Positions 40,802 through 49,308 of a stretch of DNA of 52,651 nt are shown here, one piece after another. The stretch is from an uncultured Clostridia bacterium (GTDB taxonomy: Bacteria; Bacillota; Clostridia; Christensenellales; CAG-917). Each line of letters begins with the position of its first letter. The stretch's first letter is position 1. Made by a program: the position numbers and the translations under genes. Location: assembly GCA_947589475.1 (NCBI GenBank), contig CANQBO010000014.1:1-52651 (forward strand). Reading direction: 5' to 3'. Below the pieces are notes generated by a model. That model saw nothing but the letters and a program-made list of their open reading frames with translations, was not told where the DNA came from and searched no databases.

Positions 40802-42931
40802 TTATTTTATGGTATTGCCGCTCGTTTCGGTCGCTATTGAAGCCGCGACCTCCTTGAATGCCTCCGTGAGCTGGCTCAAGTCGACTTTCTTGCCCTTTCC
40901 GCTTGAGATCCTGTCAAGGAATGCTTCGTCCGCCTCGCCGATGCCTATAGCGTGTATGGTGATGCCGTCTCTCTTCGCTTTGGACGCGGAATGTTCCTCC
41001 GAGGATTGATTGTTCCAATAGCCGTCCGTCAGAATGACCATTATGCGATGATTGCATTCGCTTGAAAACTTTCTGTAATGCGTCTCTATGGGAGTTGCGG
41101 AAGTGCCGCCGCCGTCTGCGGACCAACTGCCTATCGCGCGGATACCCGAGTTTATATCGTTCTTATTGTTGCTCCAACCGCTGACAACGGATGAAGTGTT
41201 CGCAAAGCTTATGACGGAAACATATGTCCTGCTGAAATCAAGTCCGCTCAAGAACTCTGTCGCGGATCTCTGCGCTTGCCCCATGCGCCCGCTCATACTT
41301 CCGGACGTATCGATTATCAACATGATCTCTATGCGGCTGTTGCGTCTTGCCAACTCTTCGGCTTCGCGTCTTTCTCTTTCAAGGCGAGCGATTATCTCGC
41401 TCATCGTCTCGTTTGAATTCTCTTTTACGGCAGAAAGGACCTGTCCGTTCTCGAGACAAGCGTTGACCTCGACGACTCCGTTGGAGTTGTACAAAAAGTT
41501 GACTTTGATCTTGCCCTTGTTGTCTTTGGGCATACCCGTTATGGAATAGGCGCCGATTATATCCGTCTCATACGGGTCGCGCGATTCGCCCTGCAACACG
41601 TACACTTGCAACTTTTCGCCCGCAAAAGTATACTCTCTGCTGAAAGTCTCGTTGACCCTGCTGTTTTTCTTGATGATTATACTGTTTATGTATGTTTTAT
41701 TGTCGTTTGCCAAAGCGAGCATTCCCAAGCTGTGCGCCGTAATATCCTGAATGTCGCTGTTGTGAATAGTCAAAGTCATGGGCGTCGCTCTGTTTGCCGT
41801 CGCGGTGCCGCCGCCTTGCTGAGACGGAGCCGAAGCTACGGTCAAAGTGATGGTACTGCTGACGCAGAGTTCCGCTTGCATTGCCGCTCCCGTCGCGACG
41901 ATCGTATCGACGTTGATGTCCTTTGTGATAGGCTGTTTGCCGTATTCCCTGACGATCATATCTTTGACTTGCGGCATTCTTGTGGAACCGCCGACAAGCA
42001 CAACCTCGTCAATATCGGACCAGCCGAAAGATCTGTTTTTCGCCTCGGAAATTTCTTCGAAGCAGCTGTTTATAAGGCTTATCGTTTCATTGAGCAGGTT
42101 GGACGTTTTGTCCGCAAATTCCTCTCTCGTCACCGTATATTTGCCCAGCATGCCTTCGCATTGTATGGATATGACCGTCGACGGCGCGGAAGACAACCTC
42201 TTCTTTGCCTCCTCGCACTTGACCTGCAATTCTTTAAGATCCTCTTCGTGGTCATCGATCGATATGCTGAAATCGTAATAAAATCTGTCCTTAATGTCTT
42301 CTATCAATGCCTCGTCCCAATCTTTGCCGCCGAGTTGGTGGTTTCCGTTTGTCGCAAGCACGTCTATCCTTGTACCGCTGACATGCGCGACGGTGACGTC
42401 GAATGTACCTCCGCCCAGATCGTAGACCATGACGTTTTTATCCTTGCCGCCCGTCAAGCCGTAGGCGATGATGGCGGACGTAGGCTCGTTGATTATCTTA
42501 AGCACTTTCAGCCCCGCCTGTTTGCCGGCGCGGATCGTTGCTTCCCTCTGTTTATCGTTGAAGTACGCGGGCACAGTTATGACCGCCCCGTCGATCTCCA
42601 CATTGTTTGTGCGCGCGACATCGCGTATCAATTCTCTCAGGAACAGTCCCGAAAGTTTCTCTGCGGAATACTCTTCTCCGTCGATATAAGCGCTCCAGCC
42701 CGGATCGCCCATCATGCTCTTATAAAATGCCGCCGTGTTTACGTTGCCGCATTTTTGCTCATCTTTCGCCTCGTCCCCGATGAGCACCTTCCCGTTTTGT
42801 ATACAAACGACGGAAGGCGTACAGTCGCTGTTAAGGCTGTTTTTCAAAACTTTGACTCTTCCCAACTCCTTAGAAAAGGTGGCGACAGCCGAATATGTAG
42901 TGCCAAGATCTATTCCGACATTGATTTTCAT
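40802..42931 (-). CDS. Hsp70 fused to a von Willebrand factor A domain
   Basis: A 709-residue fusion. Residues 1-385 form an Hsp70 nucleotide-binding domain: [55 protein letters not shown] substrate-binding beta domain follows (ITAHSLGMLA, REYTFAGEKLQVYV, GKIKVNFLYNSNGVVEVNA). Where the alpha lid would be there is instead a short helical linker and a vWA domain with an intact MIDAS: DTSGSMSG, GGGTSATP, ILTDGYW. vWA MIDAS domains bind Mg2+ and protein ligands. I start at ATG 42931 after GAGGAAAAT; upstream in-frame codons are unsupported. The next gene, the short J-like copy, follows after 12 bp. Confidence 0.93.
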   Translation of the reverse strand: MKINVGIDLGTTYSAVATFSKELGRVKVLKNSLNSDCTPSVVCIQNGKVLIGDEAKDEQKCGNVNTAAFYKSMMGDPGWSAYIDGEEYSAEKLSGLFLRELIRDVARTNNVEIDGAVITVPAYFNDKQREATIRAGKQAGLKVLKIINEPTSAIIAYGLTGGKDKNVMVYDLGGGTFDVTVAHVSGTRIDVLATNGNHQLGGKDWDEALIEDIKDRFYYDFSISIDDHEEDLKELQVKCEEAKKRLSSAPSTVISIQCEGMLGKYTVTREEFADKTSNLLNETISLINSCFEEISEAKNRSFGWSDIDEVVLVGGSTRMPQVKDMIVREYGKQPITKDINVDTIVATGAAMQAELCVSSTITLTVASAPSQQGGGTATANRATPMTLTIHNSDIQDITAHSLGMLALANDNKTYINSIIIKKNSRVNETFSREYTFAGEKLQVYVLQGESRDPYETDIIGAYSITGMPKDNKGKIKVNFLYNSNGVVEVNACLENGQVLSAVKENSNETMSEIIARLERERREAEELARRNSRIEIMLIIDTSGSMSGRMGQAQRSATEFLSGLDFSRTYVSVISFANTSSVVSGWSNNKNDINSGIRAIGSWSADGGGTSATPIETHYRKFSSECNHRIMVILTDGYWNNQSSEEHSASKAKRDGITIHAIGIGEADEAFLDRISSGKGKKVDLSQLTEAFKEVAASIATETSGNTIK

Positions 42932-43367
42932 ATTTTCCTCTTTTATTTTCCGATTCTGTTTTTTACAACGTTTTGCCGCTTGTTGCATCGCCTCGGCTTG
43001 CGGCCGCATATGACCAAAACGACCGAGCGTCTTGTCTCATACGCCTACGTCGTTTTTCCATACCGCCCTTCGCCGTCTAAACGGCATGCTCTTTTCATCG
43101 AGCTTCCCTTTGACGCATGCGGCGGGGCGTCCGACAAATGCCCGACGGCTTTTTCGTCGTCACTGCCCCAAACTTTTTTTTGCAAAAGAAAACAAAACCG
43201 TCGTCCGATGGGCTTCCCCATCATTCAAAATAAAACAAATCGTAAGAACCTTCCCTTTCCTGCGATCTCAAATCACGGTTCTGTCAACTTCCGCGCGTCT
43301 TTCTCTATAAGATGATTGCCGTGAAGCCGAACTTAGTTCCCGCCCCACGGCAACATCTTGCCAAATT
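42932..43367. other. 436-bp gene-free gap inside the chaperone locus
   Basis: No supported ORF on either strand. The minus strand carries a GATGGG-GAAG-CCCATC hairpin with a T-rich run about 10 nt later (near 43184-43217) and a TTGACA at about 43280. It may hold an internal terminator or promoter that adjusts expression of the Hsp70-vWA half of the locus; this is weak. Confidence 0.35.
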
Positions 43368-44999
43368 TTATTTCAGCGTCATTCCGACGACCGAACTCAT
43401 GCCTTCCTGGTTGGCTTCGTCGCTCTTTCTCTTAGGAGTCATATCGTAGGACTTTCCTGTATTCAGATCCGTGAGGCGGAGGCTCACTATACCGTCTGCG
43501 TCCACAAACAGATCGACAGAGACCGAGTCGTCTCCGGGGACGGCGCCTTCGAATTTTATAGGCTCCTCGACATATATCTCCTGGCAGTCTTCAAGCGCGA
43601 CCATTTCCTCGAGGCTATCGTTTTCGAGGACAAGGAGCGGCACTTCGCTAATAAGCTCTCTGTTGCCCGTAAGCGTGAGCGGGAAGTGATCGCTCGAGCA
43701 CCCTTGCGCGGGTTTCGGAGTATCCTTGATAATGAGGTTGAGGACTACCCACTGACCGTTGCTCAATATCCTGACTCCGTAGGATTTTGTGCATGTGGGG
43801 ATTATTTCGGTCGTAGCGCCGGTATTTGGGTCGTAGAGTTTCATTCCCGTTTTCGGTGCCTCACCGGGTTGAGCTTGCGCGGCGGCTTGAGAAGCGTCGA
43901 CTTCCCGGCAATCTTTTGCGATCAAAGCGGCGCCCATTGCTACGGCTTTGTTCGGCTCATATTGACTCAGAGGCTTGTTGTATTCCGCAGTCAGTCTTTC
44001 GGTGACTTGCGGCATAAACGTGGAGCCGCCGACAAGGATGATCTCGTCGATGTCGTTTGCCATGCTCAAGCCCTTCTTGTCGAGCATATCGTTTACGAGA
44101 GATATGGTTTGATCCAACAGTCCAGACGTGACGTCGTTGAATTCCGCTCTGGAAATATCGATCCTCTCTTTTTGTCCGCCGAAGCTCACGGGTACGGAAG
44201 TCGTATCGCGTCCTGTGAGGTTTTTCTTCGCCTTTTCGATGCTGGCGCTGAACTCTGCGAGCAACTCTGTGTCGTTTTTCATCTCATCCACGTCCGCGCC
44301 CGTGATCTCGCTGAACTTTTGGCAGACCAGTTCTGTCAGCGCCGCGTCCCAGTCCTTACCGCCGAGCTGGTGATTGCCGCCCGTGGTGATGACCTGCATT
44401 TGTCTCTCATCCCCGTGGAAGGATATCTTCATGACCGTGCAGTCGAATGTGCCGCCGCCGAGGTCGTAGATGAGTATGGTCTTGTCCATATCTTCGTGTT
44501 TGGAATTGCCGTACGCGATCGCCGCGGCGATAGGCTCGTCCAAAATTTTCAAAACTTTCAAGTTTGAACCGTTGGAAAGCGTCACGTTTTCGCCCGCCAT
44601 CTTTGTTGCGTTTCTGGCTTCTTCGCCAAAGTATGCGGGGCAAGTGATGACCGCGCCTTCGATTTCTTCGCCGATGACGCGCTCCGCGTCCGCGATAAGC
44701 TGTCTCAAAATGAGAGAGGACACCGCCGCCGCCGAATACTCGACGCCGTTTGCATAGAATTTATAATCGGGATTGCCCATATAGTTCTTGACGCGTTCGA
44801 CAAGACATTCGGGGTTCAAAGCGCCGTCCTGTCTAGCGGAAGCGCCTACCGTAGCGGATCCGTCCGGATTGAAGAAAACGATCGAGGGAGTTGTCTGCTC
44901 GCCTTCGATATTGTCAACGATCCTTACGATCCCCGTGTCGTCTACATAACTTACGCAAGAGTATGTAGTGCCAAGATCAATGCCTATTTTTTTACCCAT
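43368..44999 (-). CDS. Hsp70 chaperone without C-terminal lid
   Basis: A 543-residue DnaK-like protein with a full nucleotide-binding domain: [84 protein letters not shown] substrate-binding beta domain with divergent sequence follows, ending soon after (SSVVGMTLK). Classical DnaK is about 610-640 residues; the roughly 90-residue alpha-helical lid is missing. The nucleotide-binding domain is very close to that of the Hsp70 at 46358-47965. Start at ATG 44999 with a GGAG site. Located 61 bp downstream of the GrpE-like gene. Confidence 0.93.
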   Translation of the reverse strand: MGKKIGIDLGTTYSCVSYVDDTGIVRIVDNIEGEQTTPSIVFFNPDGSATVGASARQDGALNPECLVERVKNYMGNPDYKFYANGVEYSAAAVSSLILRQLIADAERVIGEEIEGAVITCPAYFGEEARNATKMAGENVTLSNGSNLKVLKILDEPIAAAIAYGNSKHEDMDKTILIYDLGGGTFDCTVMKISFHGDERQMQVITTGGNHQLGGKDWDAALTELVCQKFSEITGADVDEMKNDTELLAEFSASIEKAKKNLTGRDTTSVPVSFGGQKERIDISRAEFNDVTSGLLDQTISLVNDMLDKKGLSMANDIDEIILVGGSTFMPQVTERLTAEYNKPLSQYEPNKAVAMGAALIAKDCREVDASQAAAQAQPGEAPKTGMKLYDPNTGATTEIIPTCTKSYGVRILSNGQWVVLNLIIKDTPKPAQGCSSDHFPLTLTGNRELISEVPLLVLENDSLEEMVALEDCQEIYVEEPIKFEGAVPGDDSVSVDLFVDADGIVSLRLTDLNTGKSYDMTPKRKSDEANQEGMSSVVGMTLK

Positions 45000-45060
45000 A
45001 ACTTTTATCTCCTTTTATTTGGTTTTTTTATTTATTTTTTATATTGTTTTTTATTTTGTT

Positions 45061-46122
45061 TTATTGATTTTGTTTTGCTTTATAGACGTCGACTTTCGAG
45101 AGATATATGGTCTTTTCTTCCATAATATAGCAATCGGAATAGCGTTTGATCACATGTCCGTTCAGCTCCGCATTGTCCGTCTCGATCATTTTCAATATAC
45201 GCTGTTTCTTCGGGTCGTAGACGTCCGAAACGTACGGGTCGATCGTCACGTTGCAGATCTCGAGTATGGCGTCTATCTCATCTATTATCCATGCCAAAAT
45301 TTCCGCATAGCATTGCGTCGCGTTCTCTTCCGTGACAGCCGCGCTTTCGACCTTTTCCAAAAGGCTCGAGTAAACTTTTGCGATACGCCTTATCACGGGA
45401 TACAAAACGACTTGATAGAGACCTTCCTCATACGACGCGGATACGGCGATGTAGTCCTTCAGCGCGAGATCCAAAACCGTATTGTTTTTTATCATTTGAG
45501 CAATGGCGTTCTCCTGCGCCTGCAGATATTTCGCCAACTCCTCAAAGCAGGTTATGTCCGTATTCGGCGCCTCAACGTCCTCGACCTGCGGAATATCCCC
45601 GAAAGTCGCCTTCTTCGGCTCGCCGTTTATATCCTTTTTGTTGTAATAAATGCCATTGTCGTCTATTTTGATGTTGAGATTTTCAAGCAGGTCCTCAAAA
45701 TCGAGCTTGAGATAACCGATATACTTTTCCGCCTGTTGAAGTCCCAAAGCCTTCCCCTCAAGCTCTCTGAGCGATTTACGGCTCCTCTCGCGATATTCGA
45801 TAAACTCCATAGCAATACGCTTAAACAGCGTATTTTCAAATCCGTCTCTGTAGCTTTGGAGTTGTTTTGAAAGCGTCAAAACATTTGCGTCTTTTTCTTT
45901 GCTGTATCTGATGAGACCTTTAATCGCCGCAAAATGTGCGTCTATAAGTTGCTTGAATTCCGAAAAGTCCACCTTTTCCTCGCAAGCCTCCGTCTCGGGG
46001 CTGTCCGCCGTATCTGCGCAAGCCTCCGTCGCGGGGCTGTCCGCCGAGCTTATCTCTTCGGTCGCTTGTTCTGTCTGAGTATCTTCCAACGGTTTATCGT
46101 TGAGTTTTTCTTGTTCCTCCAT
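45061..46122 (-). CDS. GrpE-like nucleotide exchange factor, enlarged
   Basis: A 353-residue acidic protein with a disordered, repeat-rich N-terminus (two copies of a DSPxTEAC-type unit). A long coiled coil follows (YSKEKDANVLTLSKQLQSYR, DGFENTLFKRIAMEFIEYRERSRKSL), and the C-terminus is IKRYSDCYIMEEKTIYLSKVDVYK, which resembles the GrpE beta-wing (V-x-x-V-x-x-x-GY-x-h-x-x-x-x-h-R-x-A-x-V-x-V). GrpE releases ADP from Hsp70. It is far longer than E. coli GrpE (197 residues), with an inserted middle helical region. Its place between two Hsp70 genes strongly supports the assignment, though the sequence match alone is modest. Confidence 0.72.
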   Translation of the reverse strand: MEEQEKLNDKPLEDTQTEQATEEISSADSPATEACADTADSPETEACEEKVDFSEFKQLIDAHFAAIKGLIRYSKEKDANVLTLSKQLQSYRDGFENTLFKRIAMEFIEYRERSRKSLRELEGKALGLQQAEKYIGYLKLDFEDLLENLNIKIDDNGIYYNKKDINGEPKKATFGDIPQVEDVEAPNTDITCFEELAKYLQAQENAIAQMIKNNTVLDLALKDYIAVSASYEEGLYQVVLYPVIRRIAKVYSSLLEKVESAAVTEENATQCYAEILAWIIDEIDAILEICNVTIDPYVSDVYDPKKQRILKMIETDNAELNGHVIKRYSDCYIMEEKTIYLSKVDVYKAKQNQ

Positions 46123-46357
46123 TTGCTTCTCCTCTCTCGATTTTTTGCGCCCTATTTCACGTCTTTTGAAAGTCGCGCCGCGACAATAAACTTCAGCTTT
46201 TCGGGCAACATATACAATCGCATATTATGTTATCAAATCTCACGAAAAATTGCAAGCATTAAGACAACATTAAAAAATCTTTTTTGCGCTTGTAAGTTTT
46301 ATTATTGCATTTGCAACTTCTTCGATGAAGTATATTTTTTTTTCGATCTGACTATCT

Positions 46358-47965
46358 TTAAGTCATATTTTTCTTATTTTTCATCATCTGTCTACTCCCT
46401 ACATACGCTTTTTTTCTCCACTCTATTACCATAGAATGGCTTTCATTGTTTTCTTTGTTTATAACGGTCACTTTATCCTGTTTTTCATCTAATATTCCGA
46501 TTTCAAGTATTATATCAAGCGGCGTATTATCTTCTATTTCTTTAAATTCGAAAACACAGTCGCAATAATTTTTATGCCCTTCAATCGGCACATCATATTC
46601 ATCAACTTCTATGGTCTGTTCTCTATATAAGGTGAAAAAGACTTCATTTGTCGAATCTGTTTTCTTGTAAAATACGTCAATACCTTTTTTACTACAACTA
46701 TATCGCGGCGGCAACAACGAATCGCCGAAGTTTATGAGTATATTTGACGTTTCCATCCTATCGGGGATAAAAGTAATGGAATACGTGAAAGGTGAATATA
46801 TTTCATACAAAATAGGTCCGCGTTTAAAAATAGACGGCTGTTCATCTTCATTTTCCAAATCGGGAGTGACTTTAATATCTTTTGCGACCAAAGCGGCGCC
46901 CATCGCTACGGCTTTGGTCGGCTCATACCGTCTCAGGGGTTTGTCATACTCGGCAGTCAATCTTTCGGTGACCTGCGGCATATATGTGGAGCCGCCGACA
47001 AGAATTATCTCGTCGATGTCCTTCTCCATATTCAAACCCTTTCTATCAAGCATATTGTTCACTATAGATATGGTTTGATCCAAAAGCCACGCCGTGACTT
47101 CGTTGAATTCCGCTCTGGTGATCTCGATTTTCTCTTTTCTTCCGTCGAAAACCACGAGCACGGAAGTCGTATCGCGTCCTGTGAGATTTTTCTTCGCCTT
47201 TTCGATGCTGACGCTCAACTCTTCCATGATCTCGTAGCCGGTTTCCATTTCAGCTATGTCCACGCCCGTGACATCGATGAACTTTTGGCAGACCAGATCT
47301 CTCAGCGCCGCGTCCCAATCCTTACCGCCGAGCTGATGGTCGCCGTCCATTGTGACATACTGCGTTTTCCTCTCTTTCCCGTGGAAGGAGAGCTTCATGA
47401 CCGTGCAGTCGAAAGTGCCGCCGCCGAGGTCGTAGATGAGTACGGTCTTGTCCATATCTTTGTGTACGAAGTCGCCGTACGCGATCGCCGCGGCGATAGG
47501 CTCGTCCAAAATTTTCAAAACTTTCAGGTGTGAACCGTCTGAGAGCGGCACATTTTCGCCCGCCGACTTTGTTGCTTTTCGAGCTTCTTCGCCGAAGTAT
47601 GCGGGGCAAGTGATGACCGCGCCCTCGATCTCTTCGCCTATGACGCGCTCAGCGTCCGCGATAAGTTGTCTCAAAATGAGAGTGGAAATTTGCGACGTCG
47701 TATATTCGACGCCGTTTGCAAAAAATCTATAATCGGGATTGCCCATATAGTTCTTGACACGCTCGACAAGACATTCGGGCATCAAAATGCCGTCTATACG
47801 TGCCATAGATCCCACTGTTGCACTACCATCGGGATTAAAAAAAACCACTGAGGGCGTTGTCTGCTCGCCTTCGATATTATCGACGATCCTTACGATCCCC
47901 TCGTCGTCTACATAGCTCACGCAAGAATATGTAGTTCCCAAATCGATTCCGATTTTCTTACCCAT
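46358..47965 (-). CDS. Hsp70 chaperone with replaced, AT-rich C-terminus
   Basis: A 535-residue DnaK-like protein, first gene of the locus. Residues 1-365 are nearly the same as those of the Hsp70 at 43368 ([67 protein letters not shown]). Beyond about residue 370 the sequence is unrelated in detail and markedly AT-rich, ending in KKAYVGSRQMMKNKKNMT. No lid. It looks like a duplicated nucleotide-binding domain joined to a different substrate-binding domain, that is, a changed client specificity. An AAAGGAG site precedes ATG 47965. Confidence 0.93.
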   Translation of the reverse strand: MGKKIGIDLGTTYSCVSYVDDEGIVRIVDNIEGEQTTPSVVFFNPDGSATVGSMARIDGILMPECLVERVKNYMGNPDYRFFANGVEYTTSQISTLILRQLIADAERVIGEEIEGAVITCPAYFGEEARKATKSAGENVPLSDGSHLKVLKILDEPIAAAIAYGDFVHKDMDKTVLIYDLGGGTFDCTVMKLSFHGKERKTQYVTMDGDHQLGGKDWDAALRDLVCQKFIDVTGVDIAEMETGYEIMEELSVSIEKAKKNLTGRDTTSVLVVFDGRKEKIEITRAEFNEVTAWLLDQTISIVNNMLDRKGLNMEKDIDEIILVGGSTYMPQVTERLTAEYDKPLRRYEPTKAVAMGAALVAKDIKVTPDLENEDEQPSIFKRGPILYEIYSPFTYSITFIPDRMETSNILINFGDSLLPPRYSCSKKGIDVFYKKTDSTNEVFFTLYREQTIEVDEYDVPIEGHKNYCDCVFEFKEIEDNTPLDIILEIGILDEKQDKVTVINKENNESHSMVIEWRKKAYVGSRQMMKNKKNMT

Positions 47966-48137
47966 AATGTAAACTCCTTTAAAATCTGTTCGTATATCAT
48001 ATTACATTTTTCACTATTATCTTCGTCCGACGGTTTATCGATGATGACAATTCAGCGCATTCAGCCCCTCGTCTTTTGTTTCTATCTTTTTTAGACGCGC
48101 CCGAAAGCGCAACTATATTCGACTGTACAACGATGCC

Positions 48138-48166
48138 ATTTTAGCATACAGCCAAAACTTTTGCAA
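48138..48166 (-). promoter_or_regulatory. Promoter of the chaperone-GTPase locus
   Basis: Minus-strand TTGCAA (48161-48166), 17 bp, TAAAAT (48138-48143), giving a leader of about 165 nt before the first Hsp70. I see no CIRCE-type (TTAGCACTC) heat-shock operator, so HrcA control is not supported. Confidence 0.68.
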
Positions 48167-48298
48167 GAGTTATGTCAACATCACAAGTTTTTTGATAACT
48201 CCGGCGATAGGAGCCTCATTTATCAAGTGAATTTCAAAAGCTTTTACAGAAAAATATGGTCATTCTTATTTTCATCTAACATATATGCCGTCATAATG
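48167..48298. other. Divergent spacer between the chaperone locus and the RelB/PIN pair
   Basis: Gene-free and AT-rich. Beyond the promoters on either side I see no further element. Confidence 0.4.
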
Positions 48299-48327
48299 TT
48301 GACATTTCTCATATTTTGTGATATATT
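48299..48327 (+). promoter_or_regulatory. Promoter of the RelB/PIN operon
   Basis: TTGACA (48299-48304), 17 bp, TATATT (48322-48327). Just downstream, AATACAA repeats twice and TACAAATTGTA is palindromic (about 48353-48365), candidate operator sites for the antitoxin. Confidence 0.75.
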
Positions 48328-48390
48328 TGTAATACAATGTAGTATATATGCAATACAAATTGTACATTTTATATATAGGAGTGAAAGTAT

Positions 48391-48690
48391 ATGTCCACGT
48401 CTATCGTTCAATTCAGAGTCGATGATGACTTGAAAGATGAAGCAAGCGTCGTGTTTGAGAAACTCGGCATAGACCTGTCCACCGCTTTAAGAATGTTCTT
48501 AAAACGTACCGTTTTGGAAAACGGCATTCCCTTCCCTATGACTTTGCAAAGGGATCATGACGCTACGGCGGCAGTCAAAGCAGTCAAAGCAATGAATGAC
48601 GAAGCCTCAGCCAACGGCACTTCCGACATGTCACTTGATGAAATCAATGCCGAAATATCAAGGTGCAGAGCGGACAGAAAAAAGGATTGA
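48391..48690 (+). CDS. RelB/DinJ-family antitoxin
   Basis: A 99-residue protein with the RelB/DinJ ribbon-helix-helix N-terminus: TSIVQFRVDDDLKDEASVVFEKLGIDLSTALRMFLKRTVLENGIPF. A helical toxin-binding tail follows (SDMSLDEINAEISRCRADRK). AGGAG lies upstream of the ATG. It ends 4 bp before the PIN gene. The toxin next to it is broken, so the antitoxin may be an orphan. Confidence 0.92.
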   Translation: MSTSIVQFRVDDDLKDEASVVFEKLGIDLSTALRMFLKRTVLENGIPFPMTLQRDHDATAAVKAVKAMNDEASANGTSDMSLDEINAEISRCRADRKKD

Positions 48691-48694
48691 AGCT

Positions 48695-49111
48695 ATGACC
48701 TACTATGCTGTACTTGATACAAATGTCGTTGTTTCCGCATTGCTTAAAGAAGGAAGTGCCCAGTGGCAAGTTATCAACGAAGCCTTGAACGGTTGAATAA
48801 TTCCTGTTTTGAACAGCGATATTCTCAATGAATATGGCGAAGTTCTGTTGCGCTCAAAATTCGGTTTTTCCGAACAAAATGTCCTCAGATTTATAACCGA
48901 ATTTCCAAAGCGAGCCATATTCATAAATGCGAATCCGACGGACGAGAAATTTCCCGATTCCGACGACGCTGTATTCTATGAAGTCGTTATGCAAGCGCGT
49001 GAAAAGGAAAACGCATATCTTGTCACGGGCAATATAAAACACTTCCCTGTCAAATCTTTTGTAGTCACCCCTCGTGAAATGCTTGATATTATTCGGCAAA
49101 ACGAGTCATGA
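48695..49111 (+). pseudogene. PIN-domain toxin interrupted by one in-frame TGA
   Basis: A single reading frame codes for a PIN-family ribonuclease toxin: YYAVLDTNVVVSALLKEG (first catalytic Asp), then SDILNEYGEVLLRSKFGF, PDSDDAVFYEVVMQAREKENAYLVTGNIKHFP (further acidic residues). The frame is cut at codon 34 by TGA (48794-48796) between ALNG and IIPVLN, where family members have Lys or Arg. A single base change (for example CGA to TGA) would explain it. The rest stays open without other lesions, so the loss is recent, an assembly error, or a read-through case. TGA is a normal stop elsewhere in the window. Confidence 0.88.
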
Positions 49112-49115
49112 TCTC

Positions 49116-49143
49116 AGCGGCGAGAAAACTCGCCGCTTTTTTT
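49116..49143 (+). terminator. Terminator of the RelB/PIN operon
   Basis: Stem AGCGGCGAG / CTCGCCGCT (49116-49124 / 49129-49137), AAAA loop, T-run. Confidence 0.92.
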
Positions 49144-49228
49144 GATGTGGCGCGGAACATAGGCGCGGGCGCATATAAGGCGCTCACATAGCAGTCATAC
49201 GCGCGTGAAAAATTTGCAAAATTGCATA

Positions 49229-49257
49229 TTGCACTGCGCGCAAGATGTTGCTATAAT
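49229..49257 (+). promoter_or_regulatory. Promoter of the rubrerythrin gene
   Basis: TTGCAC (49229-49234), 17 bp, TATAAT (49252-49257), giving a leader of about 45 nt. Confidence 0.75.
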
Positions 49258-49308
49258 TGCCTTGACGGATCCCGTTTGGGTCTGAAATTTAAATTGAGAG
49301 GTGAAGAT

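Noticed and set aside
41606..43315. 569-codon frame on the plus strand
   Set aside because: Antisense to the Hsp70-vWA gene and its upstream spacer; no initiation signal or domain.
47966..48166. CIRCE heat-shock operator upstream of the Hsp70 locus
   Set aside because: No TTAGCACTC-N9-GAGTGCTAA or near match could be found in the leader.
48794..48796. TGA as a sense codon (reassigned code or selenocysteine)
   Set aside because: TGA ends several sound genes in the window (addB, the ArsR gene, mscL), the position is Lys/Arg in relatives, and no SECIS-like element is evident just downstream.
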